Under the pieces are notes generated by a model. That model did no database searches. It had not been told where the DNA came from and was given only the letters and a program-made list of their open reading frames with translations. This document shows positions 39,884 to 48,541 of a stretch of 64,000 nt of DNA, piece by piece. The stretch comes from a virus. How positions within the stretch are numbered: the stretch's first letter is position 1; each line of letters starts with the position of its first letter. The position numbers and the translations under genes are program-made. Location of the stretch: positions 1 through 64,000 of the IMG/VR virus record IMGVR_UViG_3300030329_004107; one strand, given 5' to 3'.

Positions 39884-40863
39884 TATTTTGGTAATTTAAT
39901 TTTAGTTGGCGCGGGCTTGTCAACTTGCTTGAGGTACTTTTGCCCCTTGGCGGTTAGTGCGCGTCCCGCAGTTGTAATCTCCATGAGACTCTGCTTCTGA
40001 AGATACATCTCGAAATCACGCTGCAAGCAGGACTTGGTTAATCCTGTTTTAGCGGCGAGGTAAGTCAAAGAGCAATCTTTCTTCTCGGAAAGAATCTGCA
40101 AGACTTGATGCTCGATAGGAGACAAACCCAGAGGCATAATAGCCAGAGAATGTTTCATGTTGTCCCAATCTTGTCTGGAGAAATGAGTCTTATCTTTACC
40201 AGCGAGATAGGTACGAATGTTGTTCGCCATCTTCTGAGCAGCGCGAGCATTGCCGCGCAGCACGGTGGCAATATCAGCAGTTAGACCATCATCAAAGGTG
40301 AAGTCAGCGCAGACACGGTTAACAATCTCTCCGAGTTGGTCGTAAGTATATTCCTCAAGGTCAACACGCTCACACCTGTCCATCAAGGCGTGGAAGATGT
40401 GTTGAGCTTCGGTGGTGGCGAACATGAATGTCTGCCGAGAGAAGTCAAAATCGACAGTGTAATCCTCGCAAGAGAAGGTGGTGCGATTCTCCGAATTAGG
40501 ATTCAAGATAGTCAGCAACGCCATCGTCAGGTCTTTGGGCAGTTCGGATGCCTCATCAAACAAGACGGTAACTTCCTTGTGATTAATGTGAGGAATAACC
40601 ACTTGGTTGAAGAACTGCTTTACGCTCTTGAGAGTCGAGCAGTTTAGCTCGATAAAAGTCTTTGTTTTTTCGCTACCACGGCGATTCAAGTGCTTGCCTG
40701 TTGCTTTGGCGAGCATGGTTTTGCCGCACCCTTTGGGGGCCACGAACATGATGTGCGGGCAGATGTTGTTGCCTTTGTAACCGTCAAGATAAAAGTCGAG
40801 TCGGCGTTTTGCCTTGTCTTGGCCCACGATGTTAGACCAGCGTTCAGTAGGATTTGTCGTCAT
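39883..40863 (-). CDS. RuvB-like AAA+ ATPase
   Basis: A 326-aa protein. It has Walker A APKGCGKT, Walker B TVLFDEASEL, sensor ATTEAQ and an Arg-finger region (MDRCERVDL). A C-terminal winged helix (LTYLAAKTGLTKSCLQRDFE, then GRALTAKGQKYL) matches RuvB. RuvB drives Holliday-junction branch migration with RuvA, but no RuvA or RuvC gene is seen here. ATG 40863 equals the predicted +1. Confidence 0.8.
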   Translation of the reverse strand: MTTNPTERWSNIVGQDKAKRRLDFYLDGYKGNNICPHIMFVAPKGCGKTMLAKATGKHLNRRGSEKTKTFIELNCSTLKSVKQFFNQVVIPHINHKEVTVLFDEASELPKDLTMALLTILNPNSENRTTFSCEDYTVDFDFSRQTFMFATTEAQHIFHALMDRCERVDLEEYTYDQLGEIVNRVCADFTFDDGLTADIATVLRGNARAAQKMANNIRTYLAGKDKTHFSRQDWDNMKHSLAIMPLGLSPIEHQVLQILSEKKDCSLTYLAAKTGLTKSCLQRDFEMYLQKQSLMEITTAGRALTAKGQKYLKQVDKPAPTKIKLPK

Positions 40864-40869
40864 AATTCT

Positions 40870-40898
40870 AATATAGCACACGCTTTAGGTTTTGTCAA
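40870..40898 (-). promoter_or_regulatory. Sigma-70-type promoter, leaderless type
   Basis: TTGACA, 17 nt, TATATT with AAAGCGTGTGC. Predicted +1 40863 = A of ATG. Confidence 0.9.
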
Positions 40899-40907
40899 CC
40901 CCTTAAT

Positions 40908-41183
40908 TTACCATTCGTCACCCAAGTCAGACACCACCAACTTCACCTCTGTCTCTGGTTCTTCAACGAGGTTTTCGATCTTGAGATCGACTTGATTAGC
41001 TAACGACTCAATATTCTTGGTCGTGGCAGCGACAGGCTCGCCAGCAAGCTGAAGTTGCTCCGCATAGCGGCGCGAAACCATTACGGTTGCGTTGGGTTTT
41101 AGAACACCATTGAGTGCGCCTAACGATACGGCGACGAAACTGACTGCTCCCTTTGTTCTTCCAGATTTTCCTTTTCTCGGCAT
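40908..41183 (-). CDS. Hypothetical protein
   Basis: A 91-aa protein with a basic start (MPRKGKSGRTKGA) and an acidic end. ATG at the predicted +1. Unrecognised. Confidence 0.6.
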   Translation of the reverse strand: MPRKGKSGRTKGAVSFVAVSLGALNGVLKPNATVMVSRRYAEQLQLAGEPVAATTKNIESLANQVDLKIENLVEEPETEVKLVVSDLGDEW

Positions 41184-41189
41184 AAGAAC

Positions 41190-41218
41190 AATATAGCACA
41201 CGCTTTACGGGTTGTCAA
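41190..41218 (-). promoter_or_regulatory. Sigma-70-type promoter, leaderless type
   Basis: TTGACA, 17 nt, TATATT with AAAGCGTGTGC. Predicted +1 41183 = A of ATG. Confidence 0.9.
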
Positions 41219-41247
41219 TAGATATTTTAATTTATTTTTAAATACAA

Positions 41248-41627
41248 TCAAATAAAATCTTTATCTGGTTTTAAGTCATTGTATATATGAATTTTTAAAT
41301 AATAAGATTTAATGTCAGCAAAGGAAGGAAATTGTCCTGCACAATCTGTATCTTCTAGGAAGTCTGTTACGTGCATATCGTCTATGTGCGACTCTGCGAC
41401 AATATAATAAATATCATTTTTATTGATTGCAAATATACCGCGCCCAATATATCTAATATTATTTTTATATTTTGGATAATATTGTTTTAAATGATCTATG
41501 AAGATATTCGGGTCGGGCTGACCATCTTCAAATAGTTGGCACTGATCACTGTTCCAAGTTGCCTTGGCATCAGTTAAGGTTTTGTCAGGAACCTTGTCAG
41601 TGAACACGGCGTCAACCTTATGCGTCA
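41248..41627 (-). CDS. Hypothetical protein
   Basis: A 126-aa acidic protein (MTHKVDAVFTDKVPDKTLTD...). ATG 41627 overlaps the end of the upstream gene. Unrecognised. Confidence 0.5.
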
Positions 41628-41836
41628 TCGCGAGGGGGCGTCCATCCTTCGCACTGTCCAAGCTCGATGATCTCTTTCGTGACCTCGTTAGATACGCGCT
41701 CCCACGCAGCGTGGTCATCTAGGTAGCCTGTGATAATCTCTCGTTTCCACGGCGCGAGCTTATTCACTACATAATTGAACGCCTGTTCGTAGCGGGCCGC
41801 TTGGCCGGTTGGTTCAGGTAAGGTTTTTTTATTCAT
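41618..41836 (-). CDS. Hypothetical protein
   Basis: A 72-aa helical protein (QAARYEQAFNYVVNKLAPWK). A GGAG lies before the ATG, but the predicted +1 is only about 3 nt upstream of the ATG. Confidence 0.5.
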   Translation of the reverse strand: MNKKTLPEPTGQAARYEQAFNYVVNKLAPWKREIITGYLDDHAAWERVSNEVTKEIIELGQCEGWTPPRDDA

Positions 41837-41845
41837 AACAACTCC

Positions 41846-41874
41846 ATACTATCACACGCTTTAAAAGGCGTCAA
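41846..41874 (-). promoter_or_regulatory. Sigma-70-type promoter
   Basis: TTGACG, 17 nt, TAGTAT, with AAAGCGTGTG in the spacer. +1 about 41839. Confidence 0.65.
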
Positions 41875-42048
41875 GCCTCAAGTTTCTATTATAATATTAC
41901 ATTAAAATACCATAACAGAATATAAAAAACATTCTTTATTTACATTATAAGATTAAACAACAATAAAATTGATAAAAAGTCATAAAAAAACACAAAAAGG
42001 GCCGAAAATATTAATTAATTTTTATTCTTTTAATATCAGATTATTGGT

Positions 42049-42090
42049 GACAATGTGCAGCGGGTACAAGTTTACTCGGCGCACATTGTC
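42049..42090. repeat. Hairpin repeat, copy 7 (perfect palindromic arms)
   Basis: GACAATGTGC and its exact complement GCACATTGTC flank 22 nt. It shares the CGCACATTGTC arm with the hairpin repeats between genes. Confidence 0.7.
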
Positions 42091-42169
42091 GAGGGGCTTC
42101 AAAGAGGCGGTTCCGCGCAATATTTGACATTATTTTATTAGTAATTATTAATAAATATTTCGGCCAGAA

Positions 42170-42338
42170 TCATTCACAATTAAAGCCATATTATTAGATA
42201 TAAAAAAATTATTTTATTCGGCGGGTAGGCGGGATATTTTATTGAATTAATATATTTCGAGCAAATTCATTCACAATTATTTCACATTATTTCATTCACA
42301 ATTATTAATAATATTTGATTCAATATCATTCACAATTA
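42170..42338. repeat. Iteron-like 13-bp direct repeats
   Basis: TCATTCACAATTA occurs exactly at 42170, 42267, 42292 and 42326, plus a half copy near 42280. Direct, same-strand, in an AT-rich stretch. Confidence 0.75.
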
Positions 42339-42340
42339 TA

Positions 42341-42448
42341 TTAATCTAATTTATCTTTGTCTTTGTATGCAAGCCAAAGGGTCGCGCCTAACATCAATGC
42401 CATCGGCGTCCCAATGAATATTAATAAAATCAATATTTCATCTTTCAT
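42341..42448 (-). CDS. Membrane microprotein (35 aa)
   Basis: MKDEILILLIFIGTPMALML and GATLWLAYKDKDKLD: one transmembrane helix with a charged tail. No strong ribosome-binding site. Confidence 0.55.
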   Translation of the reverse strand: MKDEILILLIFIGTPMALMLGATLWLAYKDKDKLD

Positions 42449-42556
42449 TATTCATAATTACACTATCATACAATATAATATAATTACTATAAATGGCACA
42501 TAAAGGTATATAATAAATTAATTAATAAAGTATTTGACAAAAATATATAAAAGTGC

Positions 42557-42595
42557 CACACCCATCCCACACAACGCCCCACACTCCCCCACACC
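42557..42595 (-). other. G-quadruplex candidate
   Basis: The minus strand has G runs of 5, 4, 3 and 3 with loops of 5, 8 and 2 nt; the plus strand is almost free of G over 40 nt. Located in the origin-like region. Confidence 0.45.
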
Positions 42596-42707
42596 ACGCG
42601 CCGTATTATATATATTTAAATTTAATTATATTCCTAATCATTATTCTTTATATTCCCTATACTGAATTGATTAATAATACAAAAAAATTCCCCAAAAAAT
42701 GAGGAAT

Positions 42708-42794
42708 TTAGTCTCTATCTCTGCCTACGTTACCTAGCTCACAGGTGATCCGGTACACCAGCCAGAGTGAGAACACCCCGAACACAATGTCCAT
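42708..42794 (-). CDS. Membrane microprotein (28 aa)
   Basis: MDIVFGVFSLWLVYRITCEL plus GNVGRDRD. AAAGGAA lies 4 nt before the ATG. The tail NVGRDRD resembles other tiny genes here ending in DRD. Confidence 0.6.
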   Translation of the reverse strand: MDIVFGVFSLWLVYRITCELGNVGRDRD

Positions 42795-42906
42795 AATGTT
42801 CCTTTTCTGTCGTCATGTTGGGTTGTTTTGTTGATAAATTTCATTATATGTAAAAAGGTTTAATAATATATGTAAATAAGGTACGGCGCGATATATAAAA
42901 AAGATT

Positions 42907-42964
42907 TAAAAAATGACGAGGGAAAGGAGAGTAAGACAAAAAGAACCTCTCCGATCCCCCGTCT
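42907..42964 (-). terminator. Terminator of rIIB
   Basis: Imperfect long stem (GACG-GGG-GGAGAG / CTCTCC-CCC-CGTC) then A and six T on the minus strand, just after the rIIB stop. Confidence 0.75.
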
Positions 42965-42981
42965 GAGCGCATCCCTACGCT

Positions 42982-43764
42982 TTAAAGGTAATCGCCTTCT
43001 TCTTCGTATTCGTACTCATCGTCCCACTCACCGTAGATTCCTTCTTCCAGTGGCGGGGCTTCGATGTTCTCGACATGAGCCACGACCTTGTATTTTGCTG
43101 TACGCAGCTTTTGGCATTCGCAATCCAGAGGAACGCTTACAACGTCAGCAGGGTTGATTTCCACCAGCATGAGGTTGCCGCCGCCACTAGCATAGCTCTT
43201 GGCATAATCGTAACTGCCAGCGTGGAACCCGTCAGAGCAACCAATATTGGCATCGTCACACACACTGTTTCGGCGCATCTCAAGGGTTTGACCAACAGAG
43301 TTGTCAAACTTGCGGGTGTATAAATCCTTGAAATCTTCCGAGACTCCCTTGTAAGCCACGAAATTACCAGAGGGGGTCAGAGGCATATTCTTATGCTCCA
43401 AGAACCTGTAAAGCTCATTTACGGCTCTACGAGAGGGGTTGTCGAGCAACTTGTCAAGAAACCTGACAAGAGGTTGGAACGGCAAATCTTTCCGCATAAA
43501 ATCCAAGATTTTATCCACCACAACATTGTCGGTAATCTCGCCGCGATGATATATCGCGCCATCTTTGACCTCTACGTTGCCATCGGCGTAATCTTGCACG
43601 GCTTTAGCCAAGTCCAATGCGTCCATGAGCTTTTCAGTATCGCCTTGTTTCAGCGCGGCCAAAGCATTATTCCAACTTGGATGGTCTTTTTGAATTGTGT
43701 GGGCTTGCCCGTCGAGGATTACGGTCAGGGAGTGGTCGGTTAGGATATGTGGTGGTATGTTCAT
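42982..43764 (-). CDS. rIIB: rIIB-like protein
   Basis: A 260-aa protein. The segment NFVAYKGVSEDFKDLYTRKF, then ANIGCSDGFHAGSYDYAKSY, is the rIIB signature seen in many phages. The acidic C-terminus (EYEYEEEGDY) is unusual. T4 rII proteins affect host membrane and exclusion. Together with rIIA-like it brackets one unknown gene. Confidence 0.85.
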   Translation of the reverse strand: MNIPPHILTDHSLTVILDGQAHTIQKDHPSWNNALAALKQGDTEKLMDALDLAKAVQDYADGNVEVKDGAIYHRGEITDNVVVDKILDFMRKDLPFQPLVRFLDKLLDNPSRRAVNELYRFLEHKNMPLTPSGNFVAYKGVSEDFKDLYTRKFDNSVGQTLEMRRNSVCDDANIGCSDGFHAGSYDYAKSYASGGGNLMLVEINPADVVSVPLDCECQKLRTAKYKVVAHVENIEAPPLEEGIYGEWDDEYEYEEEGDYL

Positions 43765-43807
43765 CTTCTTTAGTCTTTCGGTTTAGTGTTTCTCAATCGC
43801 TATATAT

Positions 43808-43836
43808 AATATAGCATACACTTTAGAGGTTGTCAA
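43808..43836 (-). promoter_or_regulatory. Sigma-70-type promoter
   Basis: TTGACA, 17 nt, TATATT with TATGC before the -10. Leader about 37 nt to the rIIB ATG. Confidence 0.85.
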
Positions 43837-43845
43837 GAGACTTTT

Positions 43846-44364
43846 TTAAGTTTTTTCATCGTCAGGAAGAACCAACGCGCCGTGTTCATCTCGCTCTATT
43901 GGATTTTCTTTCACTCTTTTCTGTTCTGTTTTGACAGTTTTCTTGAAATTATCCATAAAATGCTCTTTTGTTTCGGCTTTAATGAACTTTTGAATTTCTT
44001 CGCGGGAATCTTTTGAATTAAACTGACTTAAATTACTAATTGGGGTTTCTGAATCTTCTGTAATAAATACTTTGATTGATTCATCTTGTTTTAAATTCTC
44101 TTGTTCGTCACTGGCTTCTTTAACTAATTCTTTTAAATGAGATTTTACATTGATTTGATTAATTTCGGAATCAATTTCTTTAATAAAATAGTCTTTAAAT
44201 GAGTCATCCCATTCCCATTCCACTAAATCCACAACCTCTGGATGCGCGGAACCAGAATAGCAAAGCCAAAAGGCTTCGCGATTCAAAAATACAGGCTTGC
44301 CAATGCCGTTGTGATAGCCCATTTTGGGCTTTTGGTCGATCCAACTTAAATCATATTCATTCAT
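43846..44364 (-). CDS. Hypothetical acidic protein
   Basis: A 172-aa protein, Glu/Lys-rich, helical C-terminal half. Unrecognised. Lies between rIIB-like and rIIA-like. Confidence 0.5.
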   Translation of the reverse strand: MNEYDLSWIDQKPKMGYHNGIGKPVFLNREAFWLCYSGSAHPEVVDLVEWEWDDSFKDYFIKEIDSEINQINVKSHLKELVKEASDEQENLKQDESIKVFITEDSETPISNLSQFNSKDSREEIQKFIKAETKEHFMDNFKKTVKTEQKRVKENPIERDEHGALVLPDDEKT

Positions 44365-44471
44365 AACTTAAAAAACTTTTTCTCGCAGAGAAAAATAAAT
44401 AGGTTATATTCTTTTTATTCTAATCTCTACGGAGCAGGAGTTCAATTTTTTTATCAATTAAAATATAAAGC

Positions 44472-44518
44472 AAAGTAAAGGGCGGCTCCAAGAAATCCTA
44501 CAAACTTGGAACCGCCCC
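44472..44518 (-). terminator. Terminator of rIIA
   Basis: Minus-strand GGGCGG-T-TCCAAG / CTTGGA-G-CCGCCC, a 13-bp stem with one G-U, then TTTACTTT. Confidence 0.8.
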
Positions 44519-44553
44519 GCAGCACTAGGGTAAGCAATCCAAAAACCCAGTGC

Positions 44554-46800
44554 TTAATCACCCTTTAATACGCTCTTGGTCGAGGAAACGTCGATCAAGT
44601 TAATGTAATCTATGCAGGGTTGCCATGCTGGCCCGCTCTCATCACGCAGATCGCGCCGAAAGTCCCAAGCGTCAATGAGCATGAGCATCGGGTACTTTGC
44701 GTTGAGTGCGGAGGCGTAACTAGCCAAATCCCATTGAGGAGAACATTCAGTTAACATCGTGGACTTGCCTTGATAACTGCTCAAGATGTTTTGAAGCTCA
44801 TCAAAGCTTTCAGACTTCTTGGCAGACTTTTGCATCTCGCGGATATGCTGATGAATAGTCGCGAAATCACCATCTTGAATTTCTACATGATCTGCGAGCT
44901 TGAACAGATTATCACGGTAAAATTCTCCTTTTCTCCAAAGCGCAAGTGCATTTTTATCTGCCAAGGACTGCTCCAGACCTTGCTCCTCACCCGCTTTCAC
45001 GATAACGTCTGCAAGATAATCAAACCAATTTACCCAATTAGGATTGTTTTCTACTTTAGAGGCTTGAGCTTTTTTAATGCCGTAGATAAGCGGCTTGTCT
45101 ATGTCGAGAATTTTAACTAAATCTCTGACATTCGTAATAACTTTGCGCGGTTCAATAATCGAGGGGTTTCCATTCCAATCCTTTGCTGCGGCAATGTCAC
45201 GATTGTCAACGATCTTGTATCTGTCCAAGATTACATACACTCCACTATCGTTTTCAAAATCAACATCTGTTGGTTTCCAGCGATCCGACTCCTTATCCTG
45301 CCAACCTGTTTTATCGTAATCTAAAACAAAGGTTTTTGCTGTAATCGTCTTGCCAGTTCTTTGATTAGTAGTCGAACCACCGTAGTAATGACTGATTGCC
45401 TTTTTAGGCAAATCGGTAAGTAAAGGCATTGCGCCATCAAAACCCGTTTGCTTCATCCACGCCTTGCGTTTTTTCGCGTTAGAAAATTCGATGAGGTACA
45501 CGGTTTTGTTTTGGTCAATAGCCAGCGGCAGTAGCTTACCCAGCACTCCACGATTTCCGTTGCCGCCATCGTTTTCAACTACAACAACATTCTTACGGCA
45601 ATCAATTCTATACTGCTGTTCCAAGCGCAACCGATGACCGCGATTTGGTTTAACCAATTTAAAAAGGCGCACCCCACTGTCATCGTCAACGCAACTAAAA
45701 GAGTCGCCATCTAATGCCTTTCCTTTCCAGAGCATCATCGGTGCTAACACCTGACGCAAACCATAAAGACCAGTGCTGTAATCAAACACCTGACCGTGCA
45801 AGCACTTTGCGTCGAAAAGTGTTTTGCAGCTTTTAAAATCTTTAGCAACGACTTCGCCAAGTTCTTTGGAGACTAAACGTAGCTTATCCTTGAGGTTCTT
45901 ACGAGTGAAGTCAGTCATCTGCAACTTTTCGCGAGAAGCAGAGATTTCCAAATCACCGATATTAAATCGCATCACAAGACTACCAGTTAACAGGTCGGAA
46001 AGTCCAGCGTCAGCATCTTCAGTGGTCAACTGAAGGTCAGAGTACGTTACCGGATACGCGATGTTACCCATGACAGCCATTGTTTCTCTTTGGCTATACC
46101 CATACCGTCTATCACTCGGATCATCAACCCAATCCCAGCTTTCTCCAGAGAACAAGGGAGTGTTTTTATCATACTCAAATTCCATCACGCCTTTGATTAC
46201 AGGCTTGATTTTGAACCATTGAAATAAATCCTTGCCTGTTTCTGCAAACTCGCTAACATCCTCAAGGTTAACAGGAATAACGATTTCGATCCCGTCTGGT
46301 TCTTCAGTATCTTCAGCGTGAAGTTTGCTGATTTGCCCAACTTGAGAAGGGTCGATGAATGCGTTGTAAACGTGCTTCTTACCTTTAACATAAGAATTGA
46401 TAACAAAATTGTCACCATAGGCGAATGCAGATTTCGAGCCGATGCCAAGCATACCCGTTTGCTCATTGGTGTTCCGCTTGGTGGATTCACCATAAAAAGC
46501 ATAAATATCCGCAATGTCATCGTCAGTAAGTGCTAATCCAAAATCACGCACCTTAAAAAAGGGAGAAAGAGTATTAGGGAAAGTGACTTCGATTGGCTCA
46601 TCGGGCTTGCCAGCCTCGATATGAGCGTCCATTGCGTTGGTGCTATACTCACGAATCACAGCGCGAACTTTATCAGAATAAAGCTGATTACGCAGTACGT
46701 TAAAGATGTGGGCGATTCCAGTGGATTTGATGCCAAAGGAAACAGAGTTTGTGACGCCGCTAGTTTTTAATTTGTTAGGATTCGCTTGTGTAGGTTTCAT
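44554..46800 (-). CDS. rIIA: rIIA-like GHKL ATPase
   Basis: A 748-aa protein. N-terminal GHKL/Hsp90-type ATPase features: AVIREYSTNAMDAHIEAG (N box), VRDFGLALTD (D-x-G), GMLGIGSKSAFAYG (G2 box). This matches T4 rIIA, a membrane-associated protein that works with rIIB. Promoter at 46838 with a leader of about 30 nt. Confidence 0.85.
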   Translation of the reverse strand: MKPTQANPNKLKTSGVTNSVSFGIKSTGIAHIFNVLRNQLYSDKVRAVIREYSTNAMDAHIEAGKPDEPIEVTFPNTLSPFFKVRDFGLALTDDDIADIYAFYGESTKRNTNEQTGMLGIGSKSAFAYGDNFVINSYVKGKKHVYNAFIDPSQVGQISKLHAEDTEEPDGIEIVIPVNLEDVSEFAETGKDLFQWFKIKPVIKGVMEFEYDKNTPLFSGESWDWVDDPSDRRYGYSQRETMAVMGNIAYPVTYSDLQLTTEDADAGLSDLLTGSLVMRFNIGDLEISASREKLQMTDFTRKNLKDKLRLVSKELGEVVAKDFKSCKTLFDAKCLHGQVFDYSTGLYGLRQVLAPMMLWKGKALDGDSFSCVDDDSGVRLFKLVKPNRGHRLRLEQQYRIDCRKNVVVVENDGGNGNRGVLGKLLPLAIDQNKTVYLIEFSNAKKRKAWMKQTGFDGAMPLLTDLPKKAISHYYGGSTTNQRTGKTITAKTFVLDYDKTGWQDKESDRWKPTDVDFENDSGVYVILDRYKIVDNRDIAAAKDWNGNPSIIEPRKVITNVRDLVKILDIDKPLIYGIKKAQASKVENNPNWVNWFDYLADVIVKAGEEQGLEQSLADKNALALWRKGEFYRDNLFKLADHVEIQDGDFATIHQHIREMQKSAKKSESFDELQNILSSYQGKSTMLTECSPQWDLASYASALNAKYPMLMLIDAWDFRRDLRDESGPAWQPCIDYINLIDVSSTKSVLKGD

Positions 46801-46837
46801 AGTAGGATTTCTTTTTTATGTCGTATGTCTGAAAACA

Positions 46838-46865
46838 ATATAGCACGGGCTTTAGAGTTTGTCAA
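46838..46865 (-). promoter_or_regulatory. Sigma-70-type promoter
   Basis: TTGACA-type -35 and TATATT -10, with GTGC before the -10 and an AAAGC core. Exact spacer uncertain by 1-2 nt. Drives rIIA. Confidence 0.75.
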
Positions 46866-46874
46866 ATACTTTTT

Positions 46875-47936
46875 TCATTTTTTTCTCAAAGGGTTATCAT
46901 CATATCCATAACACTGATTAGAAAGACCCTTTAGTTTAGCCAGTGCGATAAATTGTATCTGTCTGATTCTCTCCCTAGTGAGGCCATGTCTCTCGCCAAT
47001 TTTTTCAAGCGTTTCACTCTCTTTGTTATCCAAGCCAAAGCGATAAATGAGAATTTGTTTTTCACGGCGCGTTAATTGGCTTAAAAACTTTTCAAGCACT
47101 TCAATATCTTCAGAAAATTCATACTGGTCAGAAGGTGACTCGCTATCGTCTGGGATCATAGCCTCAAGATCGGGTGGGCTGTCGGAAACGGTGGAGTGGT
47201 TGCGTGAGGCGGGTTCTTGCAAAGAGCAAATATTCATCACCCCGCTCTCAAAAACATTTTCAACCATATTAACCGAGCATTTGGCTCCTTTAGCAATTTG
47301 CTCTCTAGTAGGTTCGTGACCATGTTCATCTTTAAATTCATTTTTAAAAGTTAGAATACGATAATAAGCGTCCCGCGCATTTTCGGGCAATGCAATCACA
47401 CGGGCATCACGGGCCAGCAAACGGAGAATAGATTGGCGAATCCAAAAAGCTGCATAAGTAGAGAGTTTAGTCCCTTTTCCTAGCTGGAATTTATCAACTG
47501 CTCGCATCAATCCAATGTTTCCTTCGCTAATCAAATCATCCAAAGGAACACCGCATTTACTATAATCCCCTGCTATTTTAACAACGAGTAAAAGATTAGA
47601 TGTTATTAGCTTTTCTCTTGCTTCTCGACCAATTCTACGAACTCGGCCATTGCAACCGTTTTTTAAAGCGCGAGTGTCTCTCCATTTAATAAAATCAGTA
47701 AATAGCTTTTGTTCTTCGGCGCGTTTTAATCTAGGGAATTTGCCTATTTCTTCTAGGTACATTCCTAAAGCAGTTTCGTTATCGTTATCCCAAATTTGAA
47801 CGCCGTCTTTGTTCTCTTTTTCCCATTGACGTTTTTTCAGCCTTGCCGCATTAAGCTTCCTAAACCTAGAATTGGTGCTATTGCGTTTGCTTGCTGCTTC
47901 TGATTTGGTCATTTTCTTTTTCGATTGTTTTTTCAT
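46875..47936 (-). CDS. Full-size sigma-70 family factor (RpoD/RpoS-like)
   Basis: A 353-aa protein. Region 1.2 (ALGMYLEEIGKFPRLKRAEE), region 2 (GNIGLMRAVDKFQLGKGTKL, STYAAFWIRQSILRLLARDA), region 3 and region 4 (LTRREKQILIYRFGLDNKES, HGLTRERIRQIQFIALAKL) are all present; region 1.1 is missing and a basic tail replaces it. This is a group 1/2 sigma, much closer to bacterial housekeeping sigma than the usual small phage sigma. It could direct RNA polymerase to the TTGACA/TATATT promoters of this phage. Confidence 0.9.
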   Translation of the reverse strand: MKKQSKKKMTKSEAASKRNSTNSRFRKLNAARLKKRQWEKENKDGVQIWDNDNETALGMYLEEIGKFPRLKRAEEQKLFTDFIKWRDTRALKNGCNGRVRRIGREAREKLITSNLLLVVKIAGDYSKCGVPLDDLISEGNIGLMRAVDKFQLGKGTKLSTYAAFWIRQSILRLLARDARVIALPENARDAYYRILTFKNEFKDEHGHEPTREQIAKGAKCSVNMVENVFESGVMNICSLQEPASRNHSTVSDSPPDLEAMIPDDSESPSDQYEFSEDIEVLEKFLSQLTRREKQILIYRFGLDNKESETLEKIGERHGLTRERIRQIQFIALAKLKGLSNQCYGYDDNPLRKK

Positions 47937-47952
47937 TTTAATTAATTTTTAT

Positions 47953-48318
47953 TTAACAGCGAGAGAAGATGCCAGCAGCCTTCTCAAATTTTCCCAGCGC
48001 GGTAAAAAATAAATTAGATAATTTTTGATCGTATTTATATGTCTCGTTGACAACATACATCAAGTTCATTCTAATTTGTTTTATTTCATTTTTATTTTCA
48101 CAATTCAATACGGCGCGTTCAAATTGATTTTTGCCTTTACTATCTTCGTGATAAGATTCATTACTGCCCAAGAGCATTTGCGTAAAGGCGTCTGCCGCAG
48201 CTTCGCGACCAAAGGCTTCGATCTCCAACCCGTTTGGCCCGATAACTTGGTATTTCCTGCCAAGAGATGTTTTTCCAAGGCAGCGCAGTACGGTGCGAGG
48301 ATTTTCAACGAATCTCAT
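47953..48318 (-). CDS. Hypothetical protein
   Basis: A 121-aa protein (MRFVENPRTVLRCLGKTSLG...). Overlaps the upstream gene by 14 nt. Unrecognised. Confidence 0.5.
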   Translation of the reverse strand: MRFVENPRTVLRCLGKTSLGRKYQVIGPNGLEIEAFGREAAADAFTQMLLGSNESYHEDSKGKNQFERAVLNCENKNEIKQIRMNLMYVVNETYKYDQKLSNLFFTALGKFEKAAGIFSRC

Positions 48319-48535
48319 TCATCGCCTTTCCTTCAATTTCTGCGAGGGACTCGGTAACATAGATCAGTCTTTTAGAAGTGAGGGTTAATTCAGTATATAT
48401 TTCTCCTGTTTCTTTGGAGCTATCAAAGACCGAGCCGCCGTCACCTCCTTGTAAAGTTTTAGCCATTACGACATTATCCCAATTAACTAATACTTTATCT
48501 TTGCTACCGTCACGCAATGTTAATTTTATATTCAT
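48305..48535 (-). CDS. Hypothetical protein
   Basis: A 76-aa beta-rich protein (MNIKLTLRDGSKDKVLVNWD...). Unrecognised. Confidence 0.5.
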   Translation of the reverse strand: MNIKLTLRDGSKDKVLVNWDNVVMAKTLQGGDGGSVFDSSKETGEIYTELTLTSKRLIYVTESLAEIEGKAMNEIR

Positions 48536-48541
48536 AATTTG

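Larger units (their letters stand above)
41880..42980. other. Origin-like AT-rich non-coding region
   Basis: About 1.1 kb, very AT-rich, with four exact 13-bp direct repeats, a palindromic repeat (42049-42090), a G-rich minus-strand segment (42557-42595) and only two microORFs. This is typical of a replication origin, although no initiator gene is recognised next to it. Confidence 0.5.
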
